Assembly: GCF_051014685.1 (NCBI RefSeq)
Contig: NC_135056.1
Location: 7,378,001 to 7,442,000, forward strand
Direction of reading: 5' to 3'
Length of the DNA: 64,000 bases
Source of the DNA: Ptiloglossa arizonensis
Lineage: Eukaryota; Arthropoda; Insecta; Hymenoptera; Colletidae
Part shown: positions 11,235 to 20,715 of the stretch, piece by piece
How positions within the stretch are numbered: the stretch's first letter is position 1
How the letters are laid out: each line of letters starts with the position of its first letter
Program-made: the position numbers and the translations under genes
Notes under the pieces: generated by a model
What the model saw: the letters and a program-made list of their open reading frames with translations, nothing else
Told to the model about the DNA's origin: nothing
Database searches by the model: none

Positions 11235-11394
11235 TGAAGTTTTCCCGAAGAAAATGAGTCCAAACACGACCCGATTCGGAGTACTTTCAATTATATATAG
11301 TCGAATGATTTTCAAAAATCATTCAAATGACGTATAATTACAGATAGTCCGAACGAGGTCGTGTTTGGATTCATTTTTCTCGGCAAAACTTCGT
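11235..11394. repeat. Foldback hairpin, about 160 bp
   Basis: Nearly the whole segment is self-complementary. The outer arms are TGAAGTTTTCCCGAAGAAAA at the left and the complement of TTTTTCTCGGCAAAACTTCG at the right. They continue through AGTCCAAACACGACC and its complement GGTCGTGTTTGGA, down to a centre at GATTTTCAAAAATC near 11314. Such a structure is typical of a foldback element or palindromic MITE. A transcript would form a long imperfect hairpin, so a small-RNA precursor is an alternative. Confidence 0.8.
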
Positions 11395-11515
11395 CAGTCC
11401 GAAGACAATACTTTTATAAAAGTATGACAAAAAATATAAAATACTGTCGTTTACAATACTTTAAAGACTCGACCACCGAACACGTGTAATGCTCAACTCG
11501 CTAACTCGCTTTAAA

Positions 11516-11807
11516 GTATTTTTAAATAGTTATTTATGTATGGTACACTACAAGATTCCACTTCGAACAGAGTTTGAACAGGAGTGTTTGAAATTATATT
11601 AACTGCAAATTACCATACACTAAAATGAACAATATTTTATTTATAAGTAGTCACGGTGATCTCGACATTTAAGAACGAGAACGACAAATTTTTAAATTAA
11701 TTATTCCGATTACACGATTTATTCCATTAAGCAAAACGTATCTTATTCCTAAACATTTGTGTTTAACGATCCAAAATACAGGAATAATTACAAACTAATA
11801 CAAATGA
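11516..11807 (+). repeat. Segmental duplication, copy 2
   Basis: Second copy of 9509-9790, about 2 kb downstream in the same orientation. It is followed by an A run and (AAT)n ending in AGCGTAG, a motif that lies upstream of copy 1. Confidence 0.9.
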
Positions 11808-11979
11808 AAAAAAAAAACAATAATAATAATAATAGCGTAGCATATTATAGTGTATTCGTCTTTTTCCATTTTCTTAACATTTTATATCGTACAACCGGCG
11901 ATCGCTCCTAACCGAGAACGTACCAGCTGGCAATCCGCTCGGAGAACGTTCTCGCGCGACTGTACCGCGAACGTTTCAA

Positions 11980-12780
11980 AAATCTGGGACGAATTTACCG
12001 AATCGAATCGAAACTCCGGCAATGGACGTAAAAGAACGTCGATAAACCGCGAGGGACGAGATGAGGGGGGTAGGAGGAGGAGGAGGAGGCGAATTTCTCG
12101 GGCGGGGATTCGTGAAATTCGTGAAATTCGCCCGCTCTCCCTGGAAAATTCAACGTAGAATTCCGCGGAAATTTCCGTGAAAGAAACTTGGTGTGTCCCG
12201 GTGACGATTTCGCCCGGTCGCGCGTCCATGCGCGTCTCGACGCGGGGAAACGATTCTGAAAGTGGTAACTGCACTCGTTGGTCGCCGGTAGGGCGTACAG
12301 GGGAGCCGAAAAAAGGAAGCTGAAAAAGCGCGGCGAAGAGACCGAAGACTGGACGGGATTTAGCGATTTATGCCCGGGCCACGCCTGCTTTTCGTTCCTC
12401 GTACAAGAAGAACGAAATTGCCAGACAGGAAAGTAGAAAGGGAGTGGGGTGCAAGGGGAAAGTGAGGGGTGGGGGGTGGGGGGTGGGACTCGACTTGGTA
12501 CTCGTTTGAACAGAAACCGTTCTACGGTGTAGACACCGGTATACATACGTACGTACTTCCGGTGCACGCGGACCTCTCGCGTAAATCTCACGCCGGAAAA
12601 ACTCTCTTTTCCCACCCGGTTCTTTCTCTCTTCTCTCTGCTCGTCTTCCGCGTTCGTCTGTCCGTCCGTCCGCTCCTCTATCCCTCTCAGACCCCCTTTT
12701 CCCTTTTCTCTCTTCCGTCCGTGTCCGGCTTTTAGCTTTTAGCGAGCCATTTCAGTTCAGCCCATTCGCCCAGCAAGAAA
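11980..12780 (+). promoter_or_regulatory. CpG-rich island with purine and pyrimidine tracts
   Basis: This stretch is far richer in GC and CpG than its surroundings. It holds a GGAGGAGGAGGAGGAGG purine tract (about 12072-12089), a GTGGGGGGTGGGGGGTGGG tract (about 12467-12485) and a long pyrimidine tract with repeated GTCCGTCCGTCC (about 12610-12735). A TTTCAGTTCAG near 12748 resembles an arthropod initiator, but the nearest DPE-like word is one base off the usual spacing. Strand-asymmetric tracts like these occur at insect promoters and GAGA-type elements. Overlapping open frames on both strands reflect GC content rather than coding. No gene could be attached to it. Confidence 0.25.
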
Positions 12781-13079
12781 GACCTGTTTCACGATTGGTC
12801 AGCTATGCCGCTGACGATCCAGCCCTGGCACAGTTTCGCTGAGATTCCCGTGTGACTGTTGCTAATTCGCGCGTCCAATCGAGTGGAGGGCCCGATGGTT
12901 TTCCGAGGGAATGTAAATCGGTTGTTTGGATGGTTGAATCCTGCGGTTGACGCGCCGTTGGGATGAACCGCTCGACGGAAACATCCACGGTGAGGTCATC
13001 ACCTCGGAGGTAACATCCTCGGGGAGTAGCAACCACTTGCCAGAGATCAGGTTCCGTTGATTCGTCATTGAGCATAGGA

Positions 13080-13141
13080 GATTCGTTCATCGTCAGGCAT
13101 ATTCATCTAGGATTCGTTCATCGTGAGGCATATTCATCTAG
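13080..13141 (+). repeat. 31-bp tandem duplicate
   Basis: GATTCGTTCATCGT(C/G)AGGCATATTCATCTAG occurs twice in a row, with one base difference, immediately before a mariner-type MITE. Confidence 0.95.
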
Positions 13142-13151
13142 GATTCGTAGT

Positions 13152-13391
13152 ATCGGTTTGTTCGGATTGTCATTTCGTTTTCCAAAATTGAGAATATATC
13201 AGTTAATGATATGTTTGTACACTCTAAAGAAAATGGTGTTTCATTTTCACCGAAGAAACAACGAAATGACTTTACGAACAACCTAATATAAAGGAGTCGA
13301 GACAATGGTGACGTTCGGAATTCGAAATTTACTTATTTATTATTCTCTTCCATTTACATTCGGAAGAAAAATGACTCGTGTTTATTTTCTG
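13152..13391. mobile_element. Mariner-type MITE plus duplicated flank, copy 1
   Basis: The MITE covers about 13152-13288. Its left end reads GTTTGTTCGGATTGTCATTT. Its right end, read on the minus strand, is TTAGGTTGTTCGTAAAGTCA, giving imperfect terminal inverted repeats. The inside holds AGAATATATCA and TTTCATTTTCACC blocks shared with the copies at 17005 and 19281. The following 100 bases (AAAGGAGTCGAGACAATGG and TTTACATTCGGAAGAAAAAT) are also present after the copy at 17005 but not after that at 19281. So copies 1 and 2 come from a segmental duplication that already held the MITE. No transposase. Confidence 0.8.
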
Positions 13392-14587
13392 GAAAACCTA
13401 ATAGAATCGGATTGCACTGAGTTCTAGAATTTCGTTTTGGTCACATTGTAAATAGATGAGAGTACTGTGTGTTGTGCACCTTTGTAAAATGGTTCAGTGT
13501 CTTCTAGACTCTGTGATACTTTTCGTGCGTTAGTTAACCGAATTACGAAATTCTTTTCCATCGATGTAGAATTATTAACGAATCGTTCACCGTGTATTCG
13601 TCTTTGTCCACTTTCCAAGCGTTCATTGATTCGCCAAGAAGCATCGAAACGTTCTTGGACTGTACTGTGAACAGTATTCAGTTTGGAAGCTCACGATGCA
13701 AAGTAGTCGCTACGTTACCTTTGTAAAATAACCATCCAGGTAATTAACGTCTGCGTCGAATCTTGGAATATCGTTAGAGCAATTAGCGAAATAGGAACAG
13801 TGTCTCGCTTTACTCGATCTACTAGCTAACAAAGTTTTGTCGAATCGACAGTGATTTCTAGCTACCCTTCGTAGCGTATTCTCGGCTTCGGATTGAATTT
13901 CTAATATTCGAAGCTTGCAGTTTATAATATTATCGGTGGTAGTTCTCGAGAGTTAATTGTTCCGTTCTTGGATCGGAATTATTTTTCAACATCCCTGAAG
14001 AAAGTTCATCTCCGAGGGTATCCACTCATCAGATGCGAACACTTTCCCTGGTACTGTTGAAAGTTGTGGACGTCTGTCTCGAGAGGTATCGCGAGGTTAA
14101 AGGGAACGTTCCTTGGCTCTGCGAATTACGTTTCCTTATATCTGGTTTGGTACAATTGATACCTCTTGAGGCTTTCAAGTATAAGCAGAGTCCTTTTGGA
14201 AACGCGTTCCAACGTTTTGTTCCCATTGGAACTTCGTCGACAGTTCGAGTAACACGTTGATAGAGTACACTGTGGTTACGATCGATTAAAAACATTGTAA
14301 AACGAATCACTGGTCACCGACCGCGGATCTTCAATCGGTCGAAACGATAAGAAGATTTCGTGCTTGTTTTATATAAATCGTATTTAATAAGCCGATTTCA
14401 ACGTTTCCGAACTTTTTGTACCGAGTCCTCTACGGAAAATACTATCTACAAATATGAATGTATTTAAAGTAACGATAAAAAGATTAAAAACGTCGACGTA
14501 TTGAATCGGTTTGTTAAAAGACCATTATAGTTTAAACGATAAAATTCCAATTTTCGATACGAGTAGTATTCTTTGGAAAAATATGCT
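13392..14587. other. Non-coding, no recognised feature
   Basis: Mixed-composition DNA with a few open frames of 60-95 codons on both strands, none with a recognisable motif. Confidence 0.45.
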
Positions 14588-14862
14588 CACGTTTCGCCAG
14601 CATTGTAACCGACTCCGTCGTGAAATCGGATAATGATGCTCTAATGATGTATACATTGTGGTTGTCATCTATTTAAGGCATCGTTTCATGGATCATTGAT
14701 CGTTTACCATAGATCTTTAAGTCAGCCAGCTGAATAATTAAACAGTGATCTGTGATATGAACATCGATGCCTTAATTAGATGATAACCGCAAAATACACA
14801 TCATTATCGGTATGACATCTGATCCCTTGATGAAGCTAGCTGCAACGCTGGTGAAACATCGA
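14588..14862. mobile_element. Long inverted-repeat element, about 275 bp
   Basis: The arms are about 105 bases each, around a loop of about 65 bases. The left arm starts CACGTTTCGCCAGCATTGTA; the right arm ends GCAACGCTGGTGAAACATCG, its imperfect complement. Inner matches include ATAATGATG, TTGTCATCTATTTAAGGCAT against ATGCCTTAATTAGATGATAA, and the central GGCATCG/CGATGCC. The structure fits a non-autonomous foldback element. Family unknown. The CCAGCGTTGC…GAAACATCG wording is faintly like sequences near Penelope-type element ends, but I would not rely on that. Confidence 0.7.
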
Positions 14863-17004
14863 AGCACTGTTCGGAATCTTCGGACAGTATTCAATTGTAA
14901 GAACCCAGAGCGCGAAAGCTTCAAGTATCTCAAGTAGCTTTAATGGTCGTTTGTGAGGAACGAGGCGTCAAAATTCTTACCGATAGAATTCACATTCCAT
15001 TCGAGTCTCTCAAGGAAAGACACCACTCTCAGGCGTCAAAAAAGGGTAAAGTTTGAGAATTTATCTTACAAGTAGTTACCAAATGAAAATTGTAGTCCTT
15101 TTGATAGAGTACAAATATAGTTTCTAGTTTTATTTGACAATTTTGCGAAAGTAAAAATCGTACAATATAACGAAGTTACTCGATATGTCCAGAAACCCTT
15201 CTGGTGGAACATTGTGTGTCTAACATAAAAAAATTTTCTTGACTCAGAAACTAGAAACTATCGTCTAAAATGTAGCCTACGATTTTTCGAAAATTTGAAT
15301 AATTGTAGAAATGATCGAAGTTTAAAGAAAAGGCAATCGTTTTTATCCAAAAAGAAACAACTTTAAACGTTTATAAAAAAAGATGATGGTTTAGGAGAAA
15401 TTGTCTCCATTTTACGTGTACAATTTACCGGAATACAAACATGTGAAGGTTACTTCAAAGTCAATTTTGTAAGTCCTATTTAAAATAACTTCCAAAGTAC
15501 TGATTTCACACGAGATAATCGTGCAGGTAATGTAATCTCCTCTTTCGCATAGAATCTAATGAAATGTAAGTATTTTGAAAAATGATGTCAAAGTTAACTC
15601 GATAGGTGCCGTTTGAAACACCTCGTAAACTAATAATATATAATAAAGAACGCGTTCTCAGTCCCAAGCACAGAATCCGAAGCAACACGAACACTTGAAA
15701 GTAAACACGACGAACGTAATTTGAAATAATACTTTAACAACCTTCTTTAGTGAAAAACTTGTCCAACGGGATGAAAATACTCCAAGGTTACTCCAAGTTC
15801 AATAAAAAGACAAAAGTCTCGTAACACATTTGGTAGACACACCGTTGTCGACCAAAGGATGCTCGTCGTGTGTCCCACACGTTTGACCTTCCGTGACATT
15901 GACCGTGAATCGGAAAGGTTCTAAAAGCCGTGTAAAAGGATTATCGTCGCGTGGAATCGTTCCCGGTGCGTCCTTGTTCCTTACGTATCGTTCTCACCTT
16001 GCTCCTTTGACGCTAGGCGATGCTTCTTTTGTGCGAACCTCGAGGATATTTGTCGCGACGTTCGTAGAAGGATCGTTGGAAGTGGCCCGCTGGTATCAGC
16101 AATGCAAATAAATACGTGCGCGCAATATAATTCGATCCGGTGGAAGGTAATTCGACGACGATGTATAAATTGGCACGATGGCGCGCGAAGAATTCGAAGT
16201 GATCGATCGAGTTTATACGGAGCGGAGAATACTGGCGTCCACGCTCCGGTATACGCCGCGAAATTTATTTCCTAACGTTTAACCATCGCGTCCCCGTGAT
16301 CGCTCCAACGTGTAATAATACAATTCAACCGGGATGGATATTATCTGAGCGGTTCCAACATCACGCGGCGGCGTGATGTCGCTGTTCCGCCCGTGGAACT
16401 CTTTAGACTTTAAAGGCACACCTGGGCTGACAAACGTTCGCGATGCTATCGACGATACCTGTTCAAGTCTGGACACGTTGCTTCCCGAGGTAAACAGCGA
16501 CGATTCTACTCAACGTTCCCGCAACGACGATTTGTTTCTGTTGTCGTCTAAACGCTCCCGTCCTCGTGTTTGAGGTCAGTGCTTTAAACTTTGTTTCCAT
16601 CACGTCTTCCGCGACATTCGAAGCGAAATGCAACGTTCGTTTGATTGCACACGTAAAAGTGTCCAGTATACTGACGTTAAAACTACCACGACCTAAAATT
16701 TAGAAATTTGAATTTCCCGTATACAATGTAACTGTATCAACGTTTTTAAACTTTTAAAAAGACTTTTTCTTGGATATACTCCCGATACATTTCTCAATGT
16801 TTGCTTCCTTTTTTTTCTTATTGTTTGTTTATTGAGAAAAATGTGTTGTCTGTCGTATCTACTACGTCCGATTGAACAATTTATATATTTCTGTAATTAC
16901 ATTCTCTGTAATTACAAGACTCGATTCTGAAAGTATAATGTCGTTACGAACGAGAAGTAATGCAAGTATTGAATGACTTTAGCCGAAAACGTAATGATAC
17001 ATAA
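14863..17004. other. Non-coding, CpG-rich patch at 15.9-16.6 kb
   Basis: AT-rich DNA up to about 15.8 kb, then a CpG-rich patch (15840-16620) with clusters such as GGCGCGCGAAGAATTC and GCGGCGGCGTGATGTCG near 16370. Open frames in the patch have no recognised motif. It may be regulatory, but no direct evidence is visible. Confidence 0.4.
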
Positions 17005-17208
17005 TATTGGGTTGTTTGGAAAATCGTTTCGTTTTCCACAATGGAGAATATATAATTTGATATAAATGTTTTAACACTTTAAAAAAATCGTGTTTCATTT
17101 TCACCAAAAATAAATGGAATTACTTTTCGAACAACCTAATATAAAGGAGTTGAGACAATGGTGACGTTCATTTACATTCGGAAGAAAAATGACTCGTGTT
17201 TATTTTCT
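17005..17208. mobile_element. Mariner-type MITE plus duplicated flank, copy 2
   Basis: The MITE part (17005-17141) starts TTGGGTTGTTTGGAAAATCG and ends CGAACAACCTAA. It shares its interior with the copies at 13152 and 19281. The flank to 17208 repeats that after copy 1, minus a block of about 30 bases present at 13317-13350. No transposase remains. Confidence 0.85.
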
Positions 17209-18435
17209 CGTGTCTCGATTTTTGTCATTGTTGTAAGACAAAAGACGAGAAGTTTCGTGCAGATTTTCGATACGAGTAGTATCAAAACTCTTGAGAACGT
17301 TCAAAACTGTTATTAACCAGGACTGTATATTACTGTCGATGAACAATTGTTTCCAACAAAATTACGTTGTAGATTCGTTCGATACATGCCCAATAAAATG
17401 AACAAATTTGATATGAAATTCTGGTTAGCGTCCAATGCAAATAATAAATGTATAATAAACGGCTTTTCGTATTTGGAAAAGACAAAAAGAGAGAAATTCC
17501 AGTTTCGCTTGGGGAATTTGTTAGTCTGAAATTTGTTAGTCTGAGTTGTGAAACAGGGTATCACAATTATAAGTACAGATTATATAAGACAATAAGACCA
17601 ACAAAATCTATTTAAAAAATATGTATGCGGGAAATGTGAAATCGAGAAACCTGTTCGTAAAAAATGCGGTGAAAACGAGTAAAATGTACATTATTTACTT
17701 TTAAATAACTTCTATTATCAGATTCTATGTTAAGAAATGTAAGTTGTTTTAATAACCGGTCATTTAACCGGTTCAGCGTTAAACATCGAAGTAAGAATAT
17801 TATCGGAAACAAAAGAAACAGGTCGGATTGAATATCAAAAATCTGAATCTTGATAAACTGATTGGTTTACAACGAGAGCAACGTTCTTTTATTTTAATCG
17901 CAAACGGAAGAGGAAATCTTAATTTTAGCAAGATGCAACGTTTCAACTTTAACTTCGATAAGAATAACGCTATCTCGAAGCAACGAATCAAGTGGTTACT
18001 TCATTCTTCTTGCAAGTATTATAATAATTGGCCTTAATTTTACTTCAACTGGTCTCGGGTTTAGATAGCATTGAAACCATGCGATAATTTCACGAAACGA
18101 TAATGGTGAATCTTGTTCGTTGTTGAAAGACAATCGAATCCGAGCTAACTCGATCTATCTGTAATAATTAACACGCAAAATTCCAATGAAATTTCTATTT
18201 CGAAAACACGAAATTTCTCTCAGTGATGAATCGGTCGAAATTGGATTTCGAAATTAAAACTGGTTACAATATTAGACGTCGGTGATTAAACAATGATTCA
18301 GAAATAAGCTAGTAAGAATAGGACGAGTCTGGTGGTAAAATTGCTTTAATTTGAAAGTATCGATTGGCTCAAGATTGAGAAATTCTAACGGGACAGCTGG
18401 AATCGCGAAAAATTCGCGAAACTAAAGAATAAAGG
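17209..18435. other. AT-rich, no recognised feature
   Basis: Short open frames on both strands, none with recognisable motifs. I looked here for the reverse-transcriptase part of the Penelope-like relic that follows and did not see it. Confidence 0.45.
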
Positions 18436-18843
18436 AAGTCTATCTTTCGTATACAAAGAACACGACTGATTCCCATTATCAGAATCGTAAGTGGAAAGAA
18501 TATTAAAAGCGTCTTCACCGCAGAAAATACAATTGGACATGTTCTCTCGTTCCCCAAGAACACTATCCTTGTCAGGACGCTACAAGACACCCTACTCACG
18601 AGGAAAGGTATACATCGGAGAAATGGGGAGGAGCATGAGCACACAACTCGAGGAACACGAGAGGGGCATCAAATTGGACTACATACAATCAAACGTAGCA
18701 GAACATCGAAAGACCACTGGACAGATGATACTTTTTGCAAACACCGAAATAACACAGCCAATGGATACTTTCTCGAGAAAATACCGAGAATTACTCGAAA
18801 TAATTAAGCGTCCCGACGTCATCGACCGAATCGTGGTCTAATA
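18436..18843 (+). mobile_element. Penelope-like retroelement relic, GIY-YIG endonuclease end
   Basis: The relic holds the C-terminal end of a Penelope-like element, which encodes a reverse transcriptase followed by a GIY-YIG nuclease. A first frame, to about 18560, reads RIVSGKNIKSVFTAENTIGH, matching the usual linker before the nuclease. The frame then shifts by one base position. The second frame (open from 18491 to a TAA at 18841) continues GRYKTPYSRGKVYIGEMGRS, then EEHERGIK and SNVAEHRKTTGQ. The core YIG, the Arg of GR, and the EH and AEH motifs are visible, but the two cysteines normally found before GKVYIG are replaced (Tyr and Arg). The reverse transcriptase is missing. Frameshift, lost cysteines and 5' truncation make it inactive. 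Confidence 0.85.
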
Positions 18844-19280
18844 ACTGAACAGTACCTGGAACTTGTTCCAATTCTTAAATTGGTGACCGATTAAAAATAC
18901 CTGCGGCTGGCAGGAATACGAACGAAGAGGTTAAATGTACATTTAAAATATTAAAAGAATATCATGTAATTCGGAAAAAGAACGAAAAGATATAAATGGT
19001 CAATGAATTAGCACACCTGAGAGAAATTCTAAATGAGAATATTGTTAAAAGGCTATTTCATTTACAAAGATTCCTGGGATTTTTCTATTTCCACCGACAT
19101 TTATTCTCACTTGTACATCAAAATTTGATACGACAGTATCGTTTATTCACTATCAACATACATTTTGCTGTATAAATATATCGCTCGATCATAGATACAT
19201 CTCATTATCGACTCATATATCATTCCCGAAAGACGCTAAAATAAAACACTTGAAACGCCATAGAACTTCATCCATAACCA

Positions 19281-19418
19281 TTAGGTTGTTCGGAAAGTGA
19301 TTTCGTTCTCCAAAATGGGGAATATATAATTCAATAAAATATTTACTCGCTCTAAAAAAAATCGTGTTTCCTTTCCACCAAAAAAAAAAACCAAATTCGA
19401 CTTTCCGAACAACCTATA
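19281..19418. mobile_element. Mariner-type MITE, copy 3
   Basis: This is the best preserved copy. The left end is TTAGGTTGTTCGGAAAGTGA; the right end, on the minus strand, is TATAGGTTGTTCGGAAAGTC. It lies between TA-containing flanks, as expected for a mariner target. The interior (GAATATATAATTCAAT, AAAAATCGTGTTTCCTTT) matches the copies at 13152 and 17005. At about 138 bases it has no coding capacity. Confidence 0.9.
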
Positions 19419-19460
19419 ATTCGTCTATCATCCAAGCGTTTTACCGAGCAAAGAATCGAA

Positions 19461-19654
19461 CTAAAATAATCGAAAGTTGAAAGAAAAAGCACTGGAAGAA
19501 CGTATTATTCGTATCGTAACGATTGTTCTCGTCGTTGGAATTTTTTTAACCGAAATACTAAAATAATCGAAAGTTAAAAGAAAAAGCACTGGAAGAACGT
19601 ATTATTCGTATCGTAACGATTGTTCTCGTCGTTGGAATTTTTTTAACCGAAATA
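19461..19654 (+). repeat. 97-bp tandem duplicate
   Basis: Two copies, starting CTAAAATAATCGAAAGTT at 19461 and 19558, differ at about one position. Near identity points to a very recent duplication. Confidence 0.95.
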
Positions 19655-19679
19655 CTAGTCGTAGTACTACTAATAGTAG

Positions 19680-20400
19680 TCGAGTACACTTCGCCCCGAA
19701 ATAAGTCCGAGTTGGCGGTCCATCGTTCGAGACAGGCGGACCGTGAAGGGTTAATGGCGAGCAGTTTCGTCCGTATCCTCGTAAAATGTGATCTATGTTC
19801 AATTAATTTTTGCACGCGCAACGGCCGCGTCGCGGAGCGTCGACTTTCGCGCCGCTTCGAATTGCATCTCTGATGCATGGCGTCGCCGTAAATGTTGCAA
19901 GGTAGCGCAGCCACCGGACGCATTGCGCGACGTATTGTCGCAGCCTCCGCAACGTAGCCACCGTTCGCGAAAATACACGCGGCCCATTCGCGATTCAAGC
20001 CGGGAGAGGCGGCTCGCCTCTTGCATATTTCATACGATCCGCGGTCGAAATAATCGAGGAACTCCGGTCCGCTATTAAATTATTGATAAGAGCCTATACG
20101 GCAGAAAGCGGCTGTACGTAAACGCGTGCTGACTTCGACGTAGCAGGCTCTCGTCGGTCGAGTCTCTCGGCTCCCAGGCAACACGCCAGCTTGGGGACTG
20201 GGATGGGCGAAGCTGGGAAATTGGTATCGATGAGGGACGACTACGAAACTGTGCATAATTTATTCATTTTGGTGAAAGGCAGTACGCGCGGAATATGCAA
20301 TAAAGCGGTCCTTCCCGCACGGACTGATTACCGCACCGACTTCAATTTCCCTGATATCTGTCCAAGACGCAAAATCGATTTTTGCGACGAATAACGAACG
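19680..20400. other. CpG-rich island, no gene assigned
   Basis: A stretch dense in CpG (for example GCAACGGCCGCGTCGCGG near 19817). Overlapping open frames of 65-145 codons occur on both strands, as expected from composition. No protein motif is visible. It could be regulatory DNA. Confidence 0.35.
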
Positions 20401-20539
20401 TGTGTAGGGAACAATTTTCGGATTACCGGTTATGTTGGATTTCTTTTTTTTTTATTTCTTGTAATCGCAACGTTTTCCAAAGTGTGCTCCTCGAGTATCT
20501 GTGGAAATATAGTTACTTTCGGTAGAGGATACTGGTACT

Positions 20540-20715
20540 TTTCTAGTAGTTATAAAATTATTGTTACCGCTGATAGTATTGGTAGTAGTGTTGCAGTTAA
20601 TAGCAATGGCAATGGTGATACTGCTCTTATTATTGTTACTGCTGCTAGTATTGCTACTACTGGTGCTACAGTTGCTGTTACTGTTAAAACTATTATTATT
20701 ATTACCGGTTACTAA
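20540..20715 (+). repeat. Degenerate trinucleotide repeat
   Basis: Interrupted GTT/GCT/ATT/ACT triplets run for about 170 bases (for example TTATTATTGTTACTGCTGCT). In one minus-strand frame this reads as Asn/Ser/Thr-rich and in one plus-strand frame as Leu/Val-rich sequence. These are by-products of the repeat, not evidence of a gene. Confidence 0.75.

Noticed and set aside
12744..12780. Initiator plus DPE core promoter
   Set aside because: The initiator-like word is present, but the DPE-like GAC word is one base off the required distance, so no firm start site is called.
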